A DNA stretch of 64,000 nucleotides from Avena insularis (taxonomy: Eukaryota; Streptophyta; Magnoliopsida; Poales; Poaceae): positions 234,649,661 to 234,713,660 of the forward strand of contig CM042685.1 of assembly GCA_023614405.1 (NCBI GenBank). Reading direction: 5' to 3'. Shown here one piece after another: positions 1 through 10,974 of the stretch (within the stretch, counting starts at the first letter, position 1; every line of letters begins with the position of its first letter). A model generated the notes under the pieces. That model was not told the origin of the DNA, made no database searches, and saw only the letters and a program-made list of their open reading frames with translations. The position numbers and the translations under genes were made by a program.

Positions 1-498
1 CATGGTTATACCCCGTGGGTACACGATCTCAGCATACCTAGTCTAGCCCAAGGAAGGCCCACGACAAATACACGCCGGCCCATGAAGACTTTCGGGTGGC
101 AAAGGCCCATGACGCCTTCGGATCCTTGGAGAGCAAGACTAGAGTAGATAGGAAATTCAAAGGGGTAAACCCTAAAACTTGTAACCGACTCGATCTGTGC
201 CTGGGACTTGCCTGCCTCTATATAAAGGCCAGGAGGGCACGACGAGGAGGCTCTCTCATAACCTCTCGTATACACCTCTACGCCATATTGCATCTGCGCA
301 CCCCTGTAACCTTCGGTTCCACCATAATCAGAGCAGACAAGCAGGAGTAGGGTTTTCCCTCTGGGGGCCTGAACCTGGGTAAACCTCGTGTCCCCGTGTT
401 GCTTGTTTTCTAACCGTTCCGCGATCTCCAGCATCCCCATCTTCTCCAAAACCCAAGTCCATAACAATGGACATTGACGGGATTAAACCTCGTCAACA
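1..498 (+). mobile_element. LTR fragment, truncated by the window edge
   Basis: This stretch has the anatomy of a Gypsy-type LTR. A TATA box at 219-226 is followed by a C/T-rich leader with short direct repeats. It ends in a GC-balanced stretch whose last bases are CGTCAACA at about 498, a plausible CA terminus. The left TG terminus is outside the window. No PBS follows; LINE coding sequence begins immediately, so this is a truncated or solo LTR abutting a LINE. Apparent reading frames here on both strands show no protein family resemblance. The family is not identified. Confidence 0.5.
219..226 (+). promoter_or_regulatory. TATA box of the LTR fragment
   Basis: TATATAAA is followed by GGCCAGGAGGGC and a leader-like stretch, as in LTR core promoters. 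This places transcription initiation near 250. It is a sequence-only call. Confidence 0.45.
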
Positions 499-2093
499 TA
501 GGGTCTCTTCCTTTTAAATATCTTGGGATCCCTATTCATTACCAAAAGCTAAAAAATGGTGAGTGGAAACCGGTGGAGGATCGTTTTGAGAAAAAAATTA
601 GGAAACTGGATTAGGAAGATGCTTTCTTATGGGGATCGTTTAATCCTTATTAATTCAGTACTCACAAGTTTACCCATGTTCATGCTCACTTTTCTAGAAA
701 TACCTATAGGGGTAAGAAAGAGACTAGATTTTTTCAGATCTCGTTTTTTTGGCAAAGTGATGGTCATAAAAAGAAATATAGATTAACTAAGTGGAATATG
801 ATCTGCAGGCCGAAGGACCAAGGGGGTTTATGAGTGGAGGTTTTAGAGTTAAAGAACAAAAGTCTCCTTAGAAAATGGCTACATAAGCTTATGAATGAGC
901 AAGGGGTTTGGCAAGAGCTCCTACATAATAACTATTTGAATAACAAAACTCTTTCTCAGGTTTCAGCAAAACCAACTGATTCTCCTTTCTGGAAGGGTCT
1001 AATGAATGTTAAAGAAGATTTTTTTAGCAGGGGCTCTTTAGAAATAGGCAATGGCCAGAAAACAAGATTTTGGGAAGACATGTGGTTAGGGGATGAGCCC
1101 CTAGGTGTTCAGTACCCATCGTTATATAATATTTTCTATCACAAAAACGTCACTATGGCGAACGTGTTGAGATCAGCGCCTTTAAACATAAGTTTTAGGA
1201 GAGTGCTGTCTGGTAATAAATGGGTTCGTTGGCTGCACCTTGTGTCGCGTCTGATGCCGGTTCATCTTTCAGATAGCAAGGATACTTTTAAGTGGAACCT
1301 AACCGCCTCTGGGTGTTTCACTGTTAGATCGATGTACCATGATTTGTTAAATGGTCAAACAGCTTATTTTAAAAAGTATATTTGGAAAATAAAAGTGCCT
1401 CTCAAAATTCAAAATATTCATGTGGTTCCTCCATAGGAAGGAAATACTCACAAAAGATAACTTGGTGAAAAGAAATTGGCAAGGTTCTACTAAATGTTGT
1501 TTTTGTGATCAGGAAGAGACAATTCAACATCTTTTTATATCATGCCCTTTTGCTAAAATAATTTGGAGGATTGTTTTTATGACTTTCAATATTTCACCTC
1601 CTGCCAATATGACTAATCTTTTTGGAAATTGGTTAAATGGGATCCCAAAGAAAGATAAAGGACACATTAGAGTTGGTGTGTGCGCCTTATTATGGGCCAT
1701 ATGAAACGTTCGCAATGATTTTATCTTTAACAAGAAAAGCTTTCCATCTTTTCTGCATGTTATCCCTATGGCTACACATTAGATCCATATGTGGTCCTAT
1801 CTCCAGCCTGTGGAGGACCACCAGGCCATGGATATTGGGTGCAATCGTTTGGAAACGGTTGGACGGGATTTCTACCGCCGATGCGGCTGGCGGTCTGATC
1901 GGAGATTAACATGAAGAAGCTCATGCGCCGCCTACTTTTGGTTTTGTTTAGATGGCTTATTTTTGTGGAAACTTTGAGTGATCCTTGATTGTAATAAGGT
2001 GTAATACTTGTCTTCAAATAATGAAATAAAAATAAAGGTCGTATGCATCGATCGATGCAGAGACCGGGGCATGGTCCCCAATTTCGAAAAAAA
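499..2093 (+). mobile_element. 5'-truncated L1-type LINE
   Basis: The 3' part of a non-LTR retrotransposon runs from the end of the RT region of ORF2 to a short A tail at 2087-2093. The 3' UTR has a typical grass LINE ending: a hairpin-like GCATCGATCGATGC, then a CCGGGG-rich segment just before the tail. The 5' end is truncated at about 499, immediately after the LTR end. The 3' flank (GTTAAAACCCTC) resembles GATTAAACCTC just before the LINE, which would fit an eroded target-site duplication. That match is imperfect and only suggestive. Confidence 0.75.
501..1908 (+). pseudogene. LINE ORF2 remnant (RT C-terminus, zf-RVT)
   Basis: Reading frames in several phases match the C-terminal half of plant LINE ORF2. 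In order: the post-RT region with GDRLILINSVL and LPMFM (about 615-690), the connecting region with GLMNVKEDFFSRG and KTRFWEDMWLG (about 990-1090), and the zinc-binding reverse transcriptase domain (zf-RVT). The last has CCFCDQEETIQHLFISCPFA at about 1495-1555, with its Cys/His ligands preserved. Degraded sequence follows up to the 3' UTR. There are at least three frameshifts (near 590, 800 and 1420) and stop codons near 785, 1434 and 1702. The endonuclease and catalytic RT motifs are absent because of the 5' truncation. It is certainly non-functional. Confidence 0.8.
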
Positions 2094-3609
2094 GTTAAAA
2101 CCCTCTTGAATTGATGAAATGGATTATTTTCTTGCACTCCCATATTATCTATTTAATTCTGTATATCTACATGATCTGATATGCCGTCCTGGTTTCATTA
2201 TCACTATATGCGATTAAAAATTACAATTGTTATATTTGCAAATTCTAGTATTCTTCAGCAAACTAACTCGACACAAGTTCTCCTGGTTGGTTATGAGTTA
2301 ATAACCCAAAATAACCTAGCTGCTTCTTTAGTCATAATTGTGATTACTTTGTTGAACGCAGGAACTTTACAGTCCAAATGGTCCTCTTTTTCAAATCCAT
2401 ATGCATGAAGAACGAGACCGATATTTTTAGTTGCATAGTAGCATCGTAGTTATACTTTTTCATGTGGTTTGACTTTGATTTGACCATGTTTATTAGGATT
2501 CCTTTGTTTTTCCTATTGCTGTGAACCAAACACCCAAGTTCACACATGAATTTCTACCCTATCACTGTGTTTTTCCTATTCCTGTGTTCTTGGAATCCTG
2601 TGAACCAAACAAGTTCTCCACCACATTTTCATTTTATAATATGGTCTGCCATCGCCGCTGCTTTGTATTAATTTTGAGACCCTATTTATGTCTATGGACT
2701 TCCTTTGGGACATAGAGCCCACAGCCCACCGGAACAAGTGAAGTATGGAGGTTAAGCAACGCTATGCTTTCTGTGTATGTATCCAGTTTGGCCTTTCAGT
2801 TGCGTCGATCTATGCTGAAGAGGAGATTCCTGAAAGTAACACAAAGAACCCATCTTCTTAACTGTCCAATTAAAGGAAGTGAGAAATGTGGTTCAGATAT
2901 AAATATAAGTGTTGAAAAACCAGTTACCTAAAGATATTAAGAATCATAACGTTGTCCAGGATTTTTTAATGCTTGTTGTATTTTCATTTTCTGTTGGTTT
3001 TTCAGACACTTTTTGCACATATCTAATTTGCCTTAAATATAATTTTGCCAGAGCTTGAGCCTACCGTTTCCTGTATAGAACATCTAAAGTCTCTCTGCTC
3101 GGAGCAACTGAGCAAGCAGACTATAGATGCCTTAATGTTAATTTAACAGTATGGTATGAAATGTTGTAAGCTAACTTACTCAGATTATATTAGTATTATA
3201 TTAATCTGTATGACGTGCTGCCTTACTTACGATATACTATAAACCTCAGTAACATGAATTGACATGTTAATGCTTGAATTAGTTGTCCTTCTGCAGTTAC
3301 AGACAAGGATGGTCTATGCTTCTCTGTTGCTTAATTTTCATATTTTGCTTTGTCATGATTTTTGTACACAGTATCTGTTTTTCTTCTCCTAAAATTAATC
3401 TTTGTCATTCTTGAAAAACAAAATATCAGCGGTTAGTGGACCATACTATTCTAACGTAATATGTACCTTTTTTGTTGGGTCTATGGTTGTGTCATAAGTA
3501 AAAAATCTTAATATAAATTCATGATCTTTCACTTTTTTTTACGTCAAGTGATAATTAGTTTGTCTTCTTTATTCTGTATGAACCAGAAAATACTATTGGA
3601 GCCCAAGCT
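2094..3609. other. Unassigned AT-rich low-copy stretch
   Basis: I see no convincing gene. At 2480-2620 there are repeated TTTTCCTATT and GTGAACCAAAC motifs, which look like one end of a hAT-type MITE. At 2790-2850 there is an exon-like island: a TTTCAG acceptor, about 40 bases, then a GTAAC donor. It has no recognisable coding content and I cannot attach it to a gene. The remainder is A/T-rich intergenic or intron-like DNA. Confidence 0.3.
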
Positions 3610-3616
3610 CACAAGA

Positions 3617-3740
3617 GCCCAGTCCAGACGGTGTAACCCAGTCCAGACGGTGTACAGTTTTTTTGGTTGGCAAGCCCATGAACTACAGCTGCTGTTTGGT
3701 TGGCCACAGTTTTTTTGTCTAGCCCAGTCCAGGCGGTGTA
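3617..3740 (+). repeat. Three copies of an 18-bp motif, MITE-like segment
   Basis: CCCAGTCCAGACGGTGTA occurs at 3618-3635 and 3637-3654, and again with one change at 3723-3740. The copies lie in a segment (about 3600-3850) with short self-complementary blocks around TTTTTTGG and CCAAAAAA and the phrase GTTTGGTTGG, typical of MITE interiors. Ends and target duplication could not be defined. Confidence 0.4.
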
Positions 3741-3970
3741 CTTTTTAGCCCATTTCTGGGCGACCTGCGTAGGCGGGCAAAATACCAGTTCGCCAAAAAA
3801 CTGGTAATGCTAGGAACTGGGCAGGGTGCGTCAAGGCGTAAAGCAAACATATCCTAAATTGGTTTTGTCATATTTTCTGTTTTACACCTATTCATTTGTC
3901 ATAGGTCTTTGAGTTAAGACGTTGTATGATACAAATGAAATATATGTAATGCTGAAAGTAATCGTGAAAA

Positions 3971-4042
3971 GCCCGTATAGCTCAGTGGTAGAGCGTCAGT
4001 CTTGTAAACTGAAGGTCCGTAGTTCGATCCTGCGTGTGGGCA
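3971..4042 (+). tRNA. tRNA-Thr (anticodon UGU)
   Basis: The 72-nt sequence folds into a complete cloverleaf. The acceptor stem GCCCGTA pairs with TGTGGGC (two G-T pairs), and the discriminator base is A. The D arm is GCTC-AGTGGTA-GAGC. The anticodon stem TCAGT/ACTGA encloses the loop CTTGTAA, so the anticodon TGT decodes ACA threonine. The T arm CGTAG-TTCGATC-CTGCG contains the pol III B box, and the A box is the TAGCTCAGTGG segment. T-runs that could terminate pol III lie just downstream (4052-4075). No intron is present. It does not resemble the chloroplast tRNA-Thr genes, so it is nuclear in type. See the SINE-like unit for an alternative view. Confidence 0.9.
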
Positions 4043-4166
4043 TTTCTGTTGCATTTTATTTCTTTTATTTTACTTGCACTTTTCACTAGTTTTCATTTGG
4101 AGTTTTATATTTAACCTACCCAACTTGATTGGAATAAAAGGTATGGTTATTGTTGTTGTTGCTGCA
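3971..4166 (+). mobile_element. Possible tRNA-headed SINE unit
   Basis: The tRNA-Thr sequence is followed, about 70 bases later, by CCAACTTGATTGGAATAAAAGG and a GTT/TTG repeat tail (4150-4160). Together these resemble the 3' end of the grass Au SINE family. The whole 190-bp unit is bracketed by a near direct repeat AATCGTGA (3960-3967 and 4170-4177), which could be a target-site duplication. The very well-preserved tRNA head is unusual for a SINE, so a genuine tRNA gene next to an older SINE tail is the competing reading. Confidence 0.35.
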
Positions 4167-4601
4167 GTCAATCGTGACCATTACTCAGTCTAGATGTAAC
4201 CTCTTGCTGCACAACTGGATCATCAACATGATACACATTCTAGGTAGGAGTACATTATATCATACTTTGGTTATCTTGGAAAGTATCTCAAGGTCCTTTA
4301 ATAAATCACATTTTCTCTAGTGAGCCTTCTTCACGAAGATAAAAGAGCATCTTCTTTATTGTTGATCAGATGCCTTACGGCAGACATGTGGTCGTGTATC
4401 AGCTCATTAGACAATTTCTAGGTGAAATATTCCTGCTTTATAGGAATAGTAGAGAGCATCATAATGTCAATTATTTGTCAATTTAGTGGTAGGCAAGTGG
4501 CACAATGGATTTAGTATCAGAAACAAATTTTACATGTTTTGATGTGGACATGATATTCTGAGAAAAGCATAATTCGTGAGCTTTGCTGGCACGGAAGCCT
4601 G

Positions 4602-5140
4602 TTAGCAAGGAAGGTTTGAGAGCAAGATCTGTGATTCCCTTCTAGGTTGATATTTCTTTTCATGCGGGTTCCTCGTTCTTTCTTCTTTCTTGCACATGTC
4701 CAGATAGCAAATCCCTTAAATTGATCAGCGACAATATTCCTATTTTTGGCATGAATTTAATGACATTTAAAGAAGGTCCTGCCTGTTTTCCCTTGATAAA
4801 GTTTTCTAGGGTATATTCAGGCTCAATTAGCATGTGATAAAGCTAGTGTTTATGCAGAGCATGCATCTAGTATTGTCAGCTTGAGGTAAATAGGTTAAAG
4901 CTTTTGTCTATAGCTTGGACTGAACTTCGTGCGCAGATACCAGGTAAACTCACAAGGCGAGTGGTTCTCTTAGACATCAATTGATAAGAAGTGCATCTAA
5001 TTTGACGGTTCCGCCGTCTCAGCTCACAATTTATTTTGTACTGATCGAGGTGTAATCATGTCACCAACTTGAGCTAGGAATTTTGGACTTTGGCATATTT
5101 GTACTTGTGCATTCCCAAAATTAACTTCAGTGGATACAAA
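4602..5140. repeat. Local duplication, copy A
   Basis: This block, starting TTAGCAAGG and ending GTGGATACAAA, is repeated in the same orientation at 5164-6017 with numerous substitutions and small indels. Shared landmarks in the same order include TTTCTTGCACATGTC, AGCGACAATATT, GCAGAGCATGCATCTA and TAGACATCAATTG. No coding potential is evident in either copy. Copy A lacks the two insertions found in copy B and so gives the empty-site sequences. Confidence 0.75.
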
Positions 5141-5425
5141 CCTTTGCGGGCATGTAATTATTCTTAGCAAGGAAGGTTTTGAGGGCAAGATCTTTGATTC
5201 CCTTTTAGGCTGATGATTTTTGTCATGTTCGTTCCTGGTTCTTTCTTATTTCTTGCACATGTCAAGATAGTGAGTCCCTTAAGTTGACCAGCGACAATAT
5301 TTCTGTTTTGTGTGACATTTAATGAAGGTTCTACCTGTTTCCCTTGGTAAAGTTTTCTAGGATATATTCAAGTTTAATCAGCACACGGTAAAGCTAGTGT
5401 GTATGCAGAGCATGCATCTAACATT

Positions 5426-5539
5426 TTTCAAGAATCGTGCAGGAGATCTGCGTGTCATTATATTAAGCGGGCAAAAGATAGAGATTACAGGAATGATCAG
5501 TACAACAAGGCAACCCTTGCGACACGAGCACATGACCAC
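5426..5539 (-). mobile_element. LINE 3'-end fragment with 16-bp TSD
   Basis: On the minus strand this reads as a grass LINE 3' terminus: CTTAATATAATGACACGCAG, then ATCTCCTGC and a short A-rich end (T-run at 5424-5428 on plus). It is flanked by the 16-bp direct repeat GCATGCATCTAACATT at 5410-5425 and 5540-5555. Copy A of the local duplication has the corresponding site (GCATGCATCTAGTATT) without an insertion. This is a severely 5'-truncated target-primed insertion. Confidence 0.75.
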
Positions 5540-5754
5540 GCATGCATCTAACATTGTTAGCTTGAGGTAAAAGGGTTAAGGATTTGTCTATGGCTTGGAT
5601 TTTACTTCTAGACGAGGATACTAGCTAACCTGTCAAGAGTGGATTTTTTAGACATCAATTGGAAAGCATTGCATCTAATTTTACACTCACGCCATTTCAT
5701 CGCTGACAGAGAAGTAGTCCTGTGACCAACTTAAGCTTGGATTTTTAGACTTGG

Positions 5755-5960
5755 GTGTGCTTATTTATGGCTTTTCGCTTTTGGCTTATAAGCCATAAAA
5801 GCACCTAAACAGATGCTTTTTATTTTGGTTTTTGGCTTATACTATCATACTACTATGTTTAGTTAAAAGCCAAAAGCCAAAGCCAAAAAACCTATTTCGG
5901 TGCTTTTGTGGCTTATAAGCCAAACTCCAAAAGCTAGATTTAAGTCAAACCAAATAGGCC
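5755..5960. mobile_element. MITE, probably hAT-type
   Basis: This is a 206-bp segment made of an imperfect inverted repeat. GGCTTATAAGCCATAAAAGC on the left pairs with GCTTTTGTGGCTTATAAGCC on the right. It is flanked by AGACTTGG and AAACTTGG (7 of 8), as expected for an 8-bp target duplication. The empty site GGACTTTGGCATA is visible in the other copy of the local duplication (about 5085). The right end reads, inverted, as GGCCTATTTGGTTTGAC, typical of grass hAT MITEs. It has no coding capacity. Confidence 0.7.
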
Positions 5961-6017
5961 AAACTTGGCATATCTTTGCTTATGCTTTTCTGAAAACAAC
6001 TTGAGTGGATGCAAAAA

Positions 6018-7499
6018 ATCTTGAGCATAAACATGGAATCTGCAGTTGACCCAAAAGACCAACCAGACAACACTGAGCAATGCTGTCATTGTTTATGCCC
6101 TGCCCCATAGGCCATAGGTGTTTCTTCAGATGTATGACATTGCTTGAGAGCACACTTCCATCACTAGCAAAGAACTGATTCGTGATGTCTTGTGTAATAC
6201 TTTAAAAGATGGATTACAATGACTTGGCTTTTGTCAGGAAGCAGGATAGTGGCCAATACGAAATTGGTGGTTTTATCTTTTTGTTTCCATGTTATACCAT
6301 TCACGCAAATGGAAGCAGTTTCTCCTTTTCACCCCTTCTGAAAAATACGTGCTTCCATTTTACAATCAATTTATGATCCTTGTAGTAATTAAAACAAGTC
6401 CACAATGTTAAACTGTAGATCCACTTCATGAAAATAGACTGACTGAAAATTGAAAATCTTGTATCTTCCCAGTTTTCTACCTTTTCACTTTTCGGTTCCT
6501 ACCGGAGAGCTGATAACAATTGTCACTGCTCAATTTAGCCTGTATGAAATCAGAGAGCATGCATGCATCATTCTGTCCATTCTTTCCTACTGGAGTACTT
6601 ACTTTTTTCAGATCAAAAGCAGACCAAAAACTACCGTTCTTTCCTGGCCACCTCCTTTGCCGCCCGCTTTCCCTCGCCTACGAGGCTACATACACAACAG
6701 GCTCAACTCATTGCCCCATTGGCGTCGCACGTACGGATAATGCTAGTCTAGGACTAGCCGCGTCCGGGGGCTTAACAGCCCTACACCATCTTTTCCCCCA
6801 TGATCACAAACACTATCTTTCTTAGGGACCAATGGCAGCATGTGTGTGTTGCGAGCGTGGCTGGCCCCATGCATGCATCAACCTTGATAGTAGTTGGCAC
6901 CGAATCCCACTCTCCAAGGCAGCTGCAGCGGCTTCACCATGACACTTTCGTCGCTCGCTCGCTCCTCCACCATGCATCATCAGCTCCTACACCCCCCCCC
7001 ACTTGTCGTTCTTCCTTTCTGGCTCTCGAAAGTTGCGTATCCGTAGAGCTCTTTCCAAGGGAGTGTGTGTAGTGGTGCTCCTGCTACTACTACGAGCCTA
7101 GCAGTACCAACTTGTCACTCGCCGTTTCCTGTTCGGTTCGGTTGCCAAATGAAATCTGAACCTGCCTGAATTGAGATCTCGGATGGGCCTTTGCTGCTGC
7201 GCCTTCCGATTCGATCGACGTCTTTCTGCGGTTGATTCGCGGCGGCGCTTTAACGGTTTTTTTTTTGTTGGAGGTGTGAAACCGAGCTGGGACTTGATTG
7301 TTTAGATGTTCTCCTTTCGTTTTAAGAAACTGTATATTGGATGCTGGAGGTGGCGGGGAATAAAGCGCGCTCTTGTCTTTGGCACTCGTACATCACATTT
7401 CAATCATCTCTTTGTTTGTCTGCCTGGCTAAGGAAGCGATTCACGGAATGCACCGTGTGCAAAGGCATCTTTACCGGACCGACCTATTTTAAATATGAA
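6018..7499. other. Unassigned; orphan promoter or 5'-leader-like stretch
   Basis: From about 6640 the DNA becomes GC-richer, with CT-rich tracts, a CGCTCGCTCGCTC repeat, RY-type CATGCATG motifs (6556-6566 and 6868-6880) and a C9 run near 6993. This resembles the upstream and 5'-leader region of a grass gene. No coding exon follows on either strand before the Harbinger element begins. The frames present (for example 6800-7072) resemble no family. It could be a relic of a gene start separated from its body by transposon insertion; this is inference only. Confidence 0.3.
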
Positions 7500-7772
7500 A
7501 GACTTTCGAATCTGTCCGATATCGGGCTGTTTTTACTCTGTCTGTTTGGGTTTGAGGTGCCCAGCAACGAAGATCCATTCTGGCCAGATGAACTAGACTC
7601 ACCTGTTTTTTACATAATTCAACAAACTTTAATAACAATTACATGAATTTAAATATTTCACAATCAAATATATAACATAGTTTCGAAGCAAAAATAATTC
7701 ACGGTCAAACATAGCAAACAACAAGAGAAAATTTGTGAGGCCATGCCTAGCGGTTGCCGATGTGCGCCCCCG

Positions 7773-9698
7773 CACTACAGGAATGGAGCTAGACGCCGAC
7801 GGTCAGAGGCTACACCGGCAGCCAAAAGTCGGGGTCGTCGGCGTATGCCATGAGCTAGGTGTCCCACGAAGATGGCCGTCGACGTAGAATTTCCATCGGC
7901 GTAGGATAGCCGGCTTTCCTCGGCGTAGCCTACGCCGACGGCTGCCCTCGACATAGTATTAATTCTTTTACCTTATTAATCTTACAAAAATCATAAAATT
8001 ATTCTAATTCAGAAAAATATAAATAATATATCAAAATTTATAGAAAAATAAGAGCTATCTATATACACTCAAATATTTGATATTTATGTTGAATAAGAAT
8101 CTTCGTGCGTGCCGTTTTGATCATAGTTTAAAATGGACACAAAAATTCAAAAACGATCGAAACAATACGAAACCTTCGCGTGGTGTCATATTATGTGAGA
8201 TAGTTGGAAGGGAAAATATTAAACTTGGTATATTGATTATGTCTCAACAAAACCTTCACAAAATGGCCTATCTTATTCGAGGTTTTCTGGCTTTCGGGTC
8301 AAATCGCCAATGTTATGGCTAGAATCAATGCATAGTTTATGATAATATGCCCATATTGTACATGCATGTGCATCATGGGATGGCGAACAATGTTGCAGGA
8401 GGAAGTTTTCCTTTTTGTCACACCTAAAAGTCATTTTCCGAGCGCAAAAGGGGGGTTGTGAAGCAACCACCAAATGGCTAATTCAAAATGCTACCACCCT
8501 ATTTTTCAAAAATATTAGACCTACTTATATGGAAAATGTCCCAACAGCGTAATCTCAAGCCTTTCTGTACACTCCTCGTGAAAAAGACAAATTCATGCTG
8601 AATTGGTAGGAAGTGGGTCACATATGAACTATAGGTACATGATATGATGCTCATGAATTTTTACAAAAAATATTTTTAAGTTTACAATATGCTATTTTAT
8701 CATAGATCTAATGCATGTTTAGCGAGGTTCAACCCCGAGCTAAGAATTTTCATGTCAATCGTTCGATAAAGATTGACGATAGTTTAAAACGGGCATAAGA
8801 AATTCAAAAATAATTCAAACAATACGAAACCTTCGCGTGGTGTCATATTATGTGACATAGTTGGAAGGAAAAATATTAAACTTGGTATATTGATTATGTC
8901 TCAAAAAACCTTCACAAAATGGCCTATCTCATTCGAGGTTTCCTGCCTTTCGGGTCAAATGACCAATGTTATGGCTAGAATTAAGACATAGTTTGTGATA
9001 AGTTGATATGGATATCATATTTGGATTCCTCTCATTTTTCTGATCAATTTAGACATATTATTTGTTGAATTTCTATTTACGAATTTAAATATATTAATTA
9101 TTCCGTATTAAATAGAAAAATACAAAAAAGTAAAATTATTATATTTTTATTTGAATTCAATAATATTTTTACTTATTCATTGTTGTTTACTTAAATAATT
9201 TTTTGTAATTTCAAAACATAAAAACTTGTGACATAATGATATAAGAGATAATAAGATTGATATCATAATATTGATAACTAGGTACAAATTGCTTCGTGAA
9301 AACTGATTTAGAAAGAACAGAAAAGTTAAGCGTGATGAAGGTGGAGTAGTGCGAGGATGGGTGACCGACTGGTAATTTTGATCAAGACTACAATTTAATT
9401 AAAGATTAAGTGTAATTAGTGTTAAAAAATGTTACAGATAAGAGATCAACAATTCAAAGATTAAAAAAAGTTGAGAAAAAAATTAATTTTTTTGTCTGGC
9501 CGCTAGTCTATGTCGATAGGGCTATGCTGAGGGCAAAACCGCCAGTGTAGCCTACGATGACAGCTTTTCTATATGCTGACGGCCCCCGTGAGTGTGTTGC
9601 GGGAGGGATTTGCCGAGAAGGCTACGCCGAGGGCAGCCGTCGGTGTAGGCTACACCGACGGCTTTTGATCCTCGGCGTAGCGCGCCATTCCTGTAGTG
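7773..9698. mobile_element. Non-autonomous CACTA (En/Spm) element
   Basis: There are perfect 14-bp terminal inverted repeats: CACTACAGGAATGG at 7773-7786 and CCATTCCTGTAGTG at 9685-9698. The subterminal regions carry many copies, in both orientations, of a GGCGTAGCCTACGCCGACGG-type motif (7795-7960 and 9500-9680), the usual TNPA-binding style of array. The interior is AT-rich with no transposase. Flanking triplets are CCG and CCA, so a 3-bp target duplication is only 2 of 3. The 1.93-kb length with no coding sequence makes it non-autonomous. It is inserted downstream of the Harbinger transposase. Confidence 0.9.
8117..9002. repeat. Direct repeat pair inside the CACTA element
   Basis: About 230 bp at roughly 8117-8343 recurs at 8775-9002 in the same orientation. 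The best-conserved part covers ACCTTCGCGTGGTGTCATAT and CTTCACAAAATGGCCTATCT in both copies. The intervening 430 bp is unique AT-rich DNA. This is an internal duplication in the non-autonomous element, with no coding function seen. Confidence 0.75.
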
Positions 9699-9725
9699 CC
9701 ACGTCCCGATCAAATTTTTTTGTAG

Positions 9726-10974
9726 TCAGGTGTGTGTAACGTGATCACATATCTCATGATGCATATGGAGGAACTCGTCAAAGGTTGTTGTCCCTAGAGA
9801 CGCATCGACTAGGTCATCCTCGAAATCCCATCCTTGGTCATGGATTACATCATCACGCTCTTTCTCAACGATCATGTGAGGCAAGCCGCCATCACCTCCC
9901 ACGTAGTCTAAGCGCTCCAAGTTATATTAGGGTGTCGAACAATTCCCCACCTACACTAAAGCACACCAAAGGCCCGCTCCACATCCTTTCTAGCAGCCTC
10001 TTGCTCCTTGGAAAACCTTGCACATTTCCATCCTCCGGCTCATGAATGGTCTTCAAAACGGTTGCCCAATCTGAGTAGATGCCATCAGCAAGATAGTACC
10101 CTTTGTCATATGCATGACCTTCGATCTCATTGTGAATCTGTAGAGCATTGCCTTCCGCCAGCCTAGAGAATACCTAGGGTCGCTGGAGCACATTTATGTC
10201 ATTGTTGGAACCTGTCATACCAAAAAAAGAATGACATATCCATAGATCTTGAGATGCAACTGCCTCAAAAATCACTGTGCAGCCATCCACATGTCCACTA
10301 TACTTCCCCTACCAAGCAAAAGGGTGATTCTTTCACTCCTAATGCATGCAATCTATGCTTCCCAGCATTCCTGAAAATCCCCTCTTCTCATTGATGGACA
10401 AAAGACAAACAATGTCTTTGAGATTTGGTTCTCTCAGGTAAACATCACAAAAAAACGCAATCACCGCTTTGCGGAACTTGTACATCGCCTCAAGGTGGGT
10501 GTTCCTGCTCATGCGCATGTACGCATCGGCGAGATCACCGACCACTCTATATGCAAGCACTCAAATAGCAGAGTAACATTTCTGGTAAGAACTAAAGCCA
10601 ATCTTACCAGTGCAGTCGTTCTTACATTCGAAGTAGTTGTCATAGTCTCTGAAGCCATCAACAATGGTCTCAAATAAATTCCTTGACGCGCGAAACCGGT
10701 GCCAAAATATGTGCTCTGAGAAGAGCGGGATCATCCGATGGAAGTAGTCCTTGAACAACCGGTCATGGCCACCTTCTAGATCACGCGCACGTTCGCCGCG
10801 CACCCCTTTACCAATCCCCCGGTGGACGGGCTGCATGCTCTCGGCATGGTCGGCGATGAGGGTCGTTGTCACCATCATGAACTTAGTATTGTCGCCAGAG
10901 TCGTCTTCGGACTACGTGTCGACAAAATTGTCATAGAAGAACTTGATGGAGGTAGAGCTCGTTGCCATCGCCAT
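9726..10974 (-). pseudogene. PIF/Harbinger transposase (DDE_Tnp_4) remnant
   Basis: The likely start is the ATG at 10974 (MAMATSSTS). In order on the minus strand: an acidic N-terminus (SEDDSGDNTKF), a helical DNA-binding-type region (LFKDYFHRMIPLFSEHIFWHRF and following, about 10740-10680), a CYSAI/VLAYRVVGDLADAY segment, then GFSGMLGSIDCMHW with the first catalytic Asp (about 10350). Next comes KGYYLADGIYSDW with the second Asp (about 10100), and the frameshifted DVERAFGVL box supplying the Glu (about 9985). It ends with HMIVEKERDD (about 9855) and a stop at 9726-9728. Disabling changes include TAG at 10912, TGA near 10561, TAG at 10339 (in place of the Trp after CMH) and several frameshifts. 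Its catalytic layout identifies the family clearly, but it is non-functional. Confidence 0.85.

Larger units (their letters stand above)
5164..6017. repeat. Local duplication, copy B, with two insertions
   Basis: This is the second copy of the 4602-5140 block. It is longer because it contains a 114-bp LINE 3' fragment with target duplication (5410-5555) and a MITE (about 5755-5960). Removing both restores collinearity with copy A, so the insertions came after the duplication. Confidence 0.75.

Noticed and set aside
2790..2850. Exon-like island with an acceptor TTTCAG and a donor GTAAC
   Set aside because: It is too short, with no partner exons or recognisable coding content. Such pairs occur by chance in AT-rich DNA.
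3971..4042. Possible chloroplast-derived tRNA insertion
   Set aside because: The D and T arms and anticodon stem differ from plastid tRNA-Thr genes, and no plastid flanking sequence is present.
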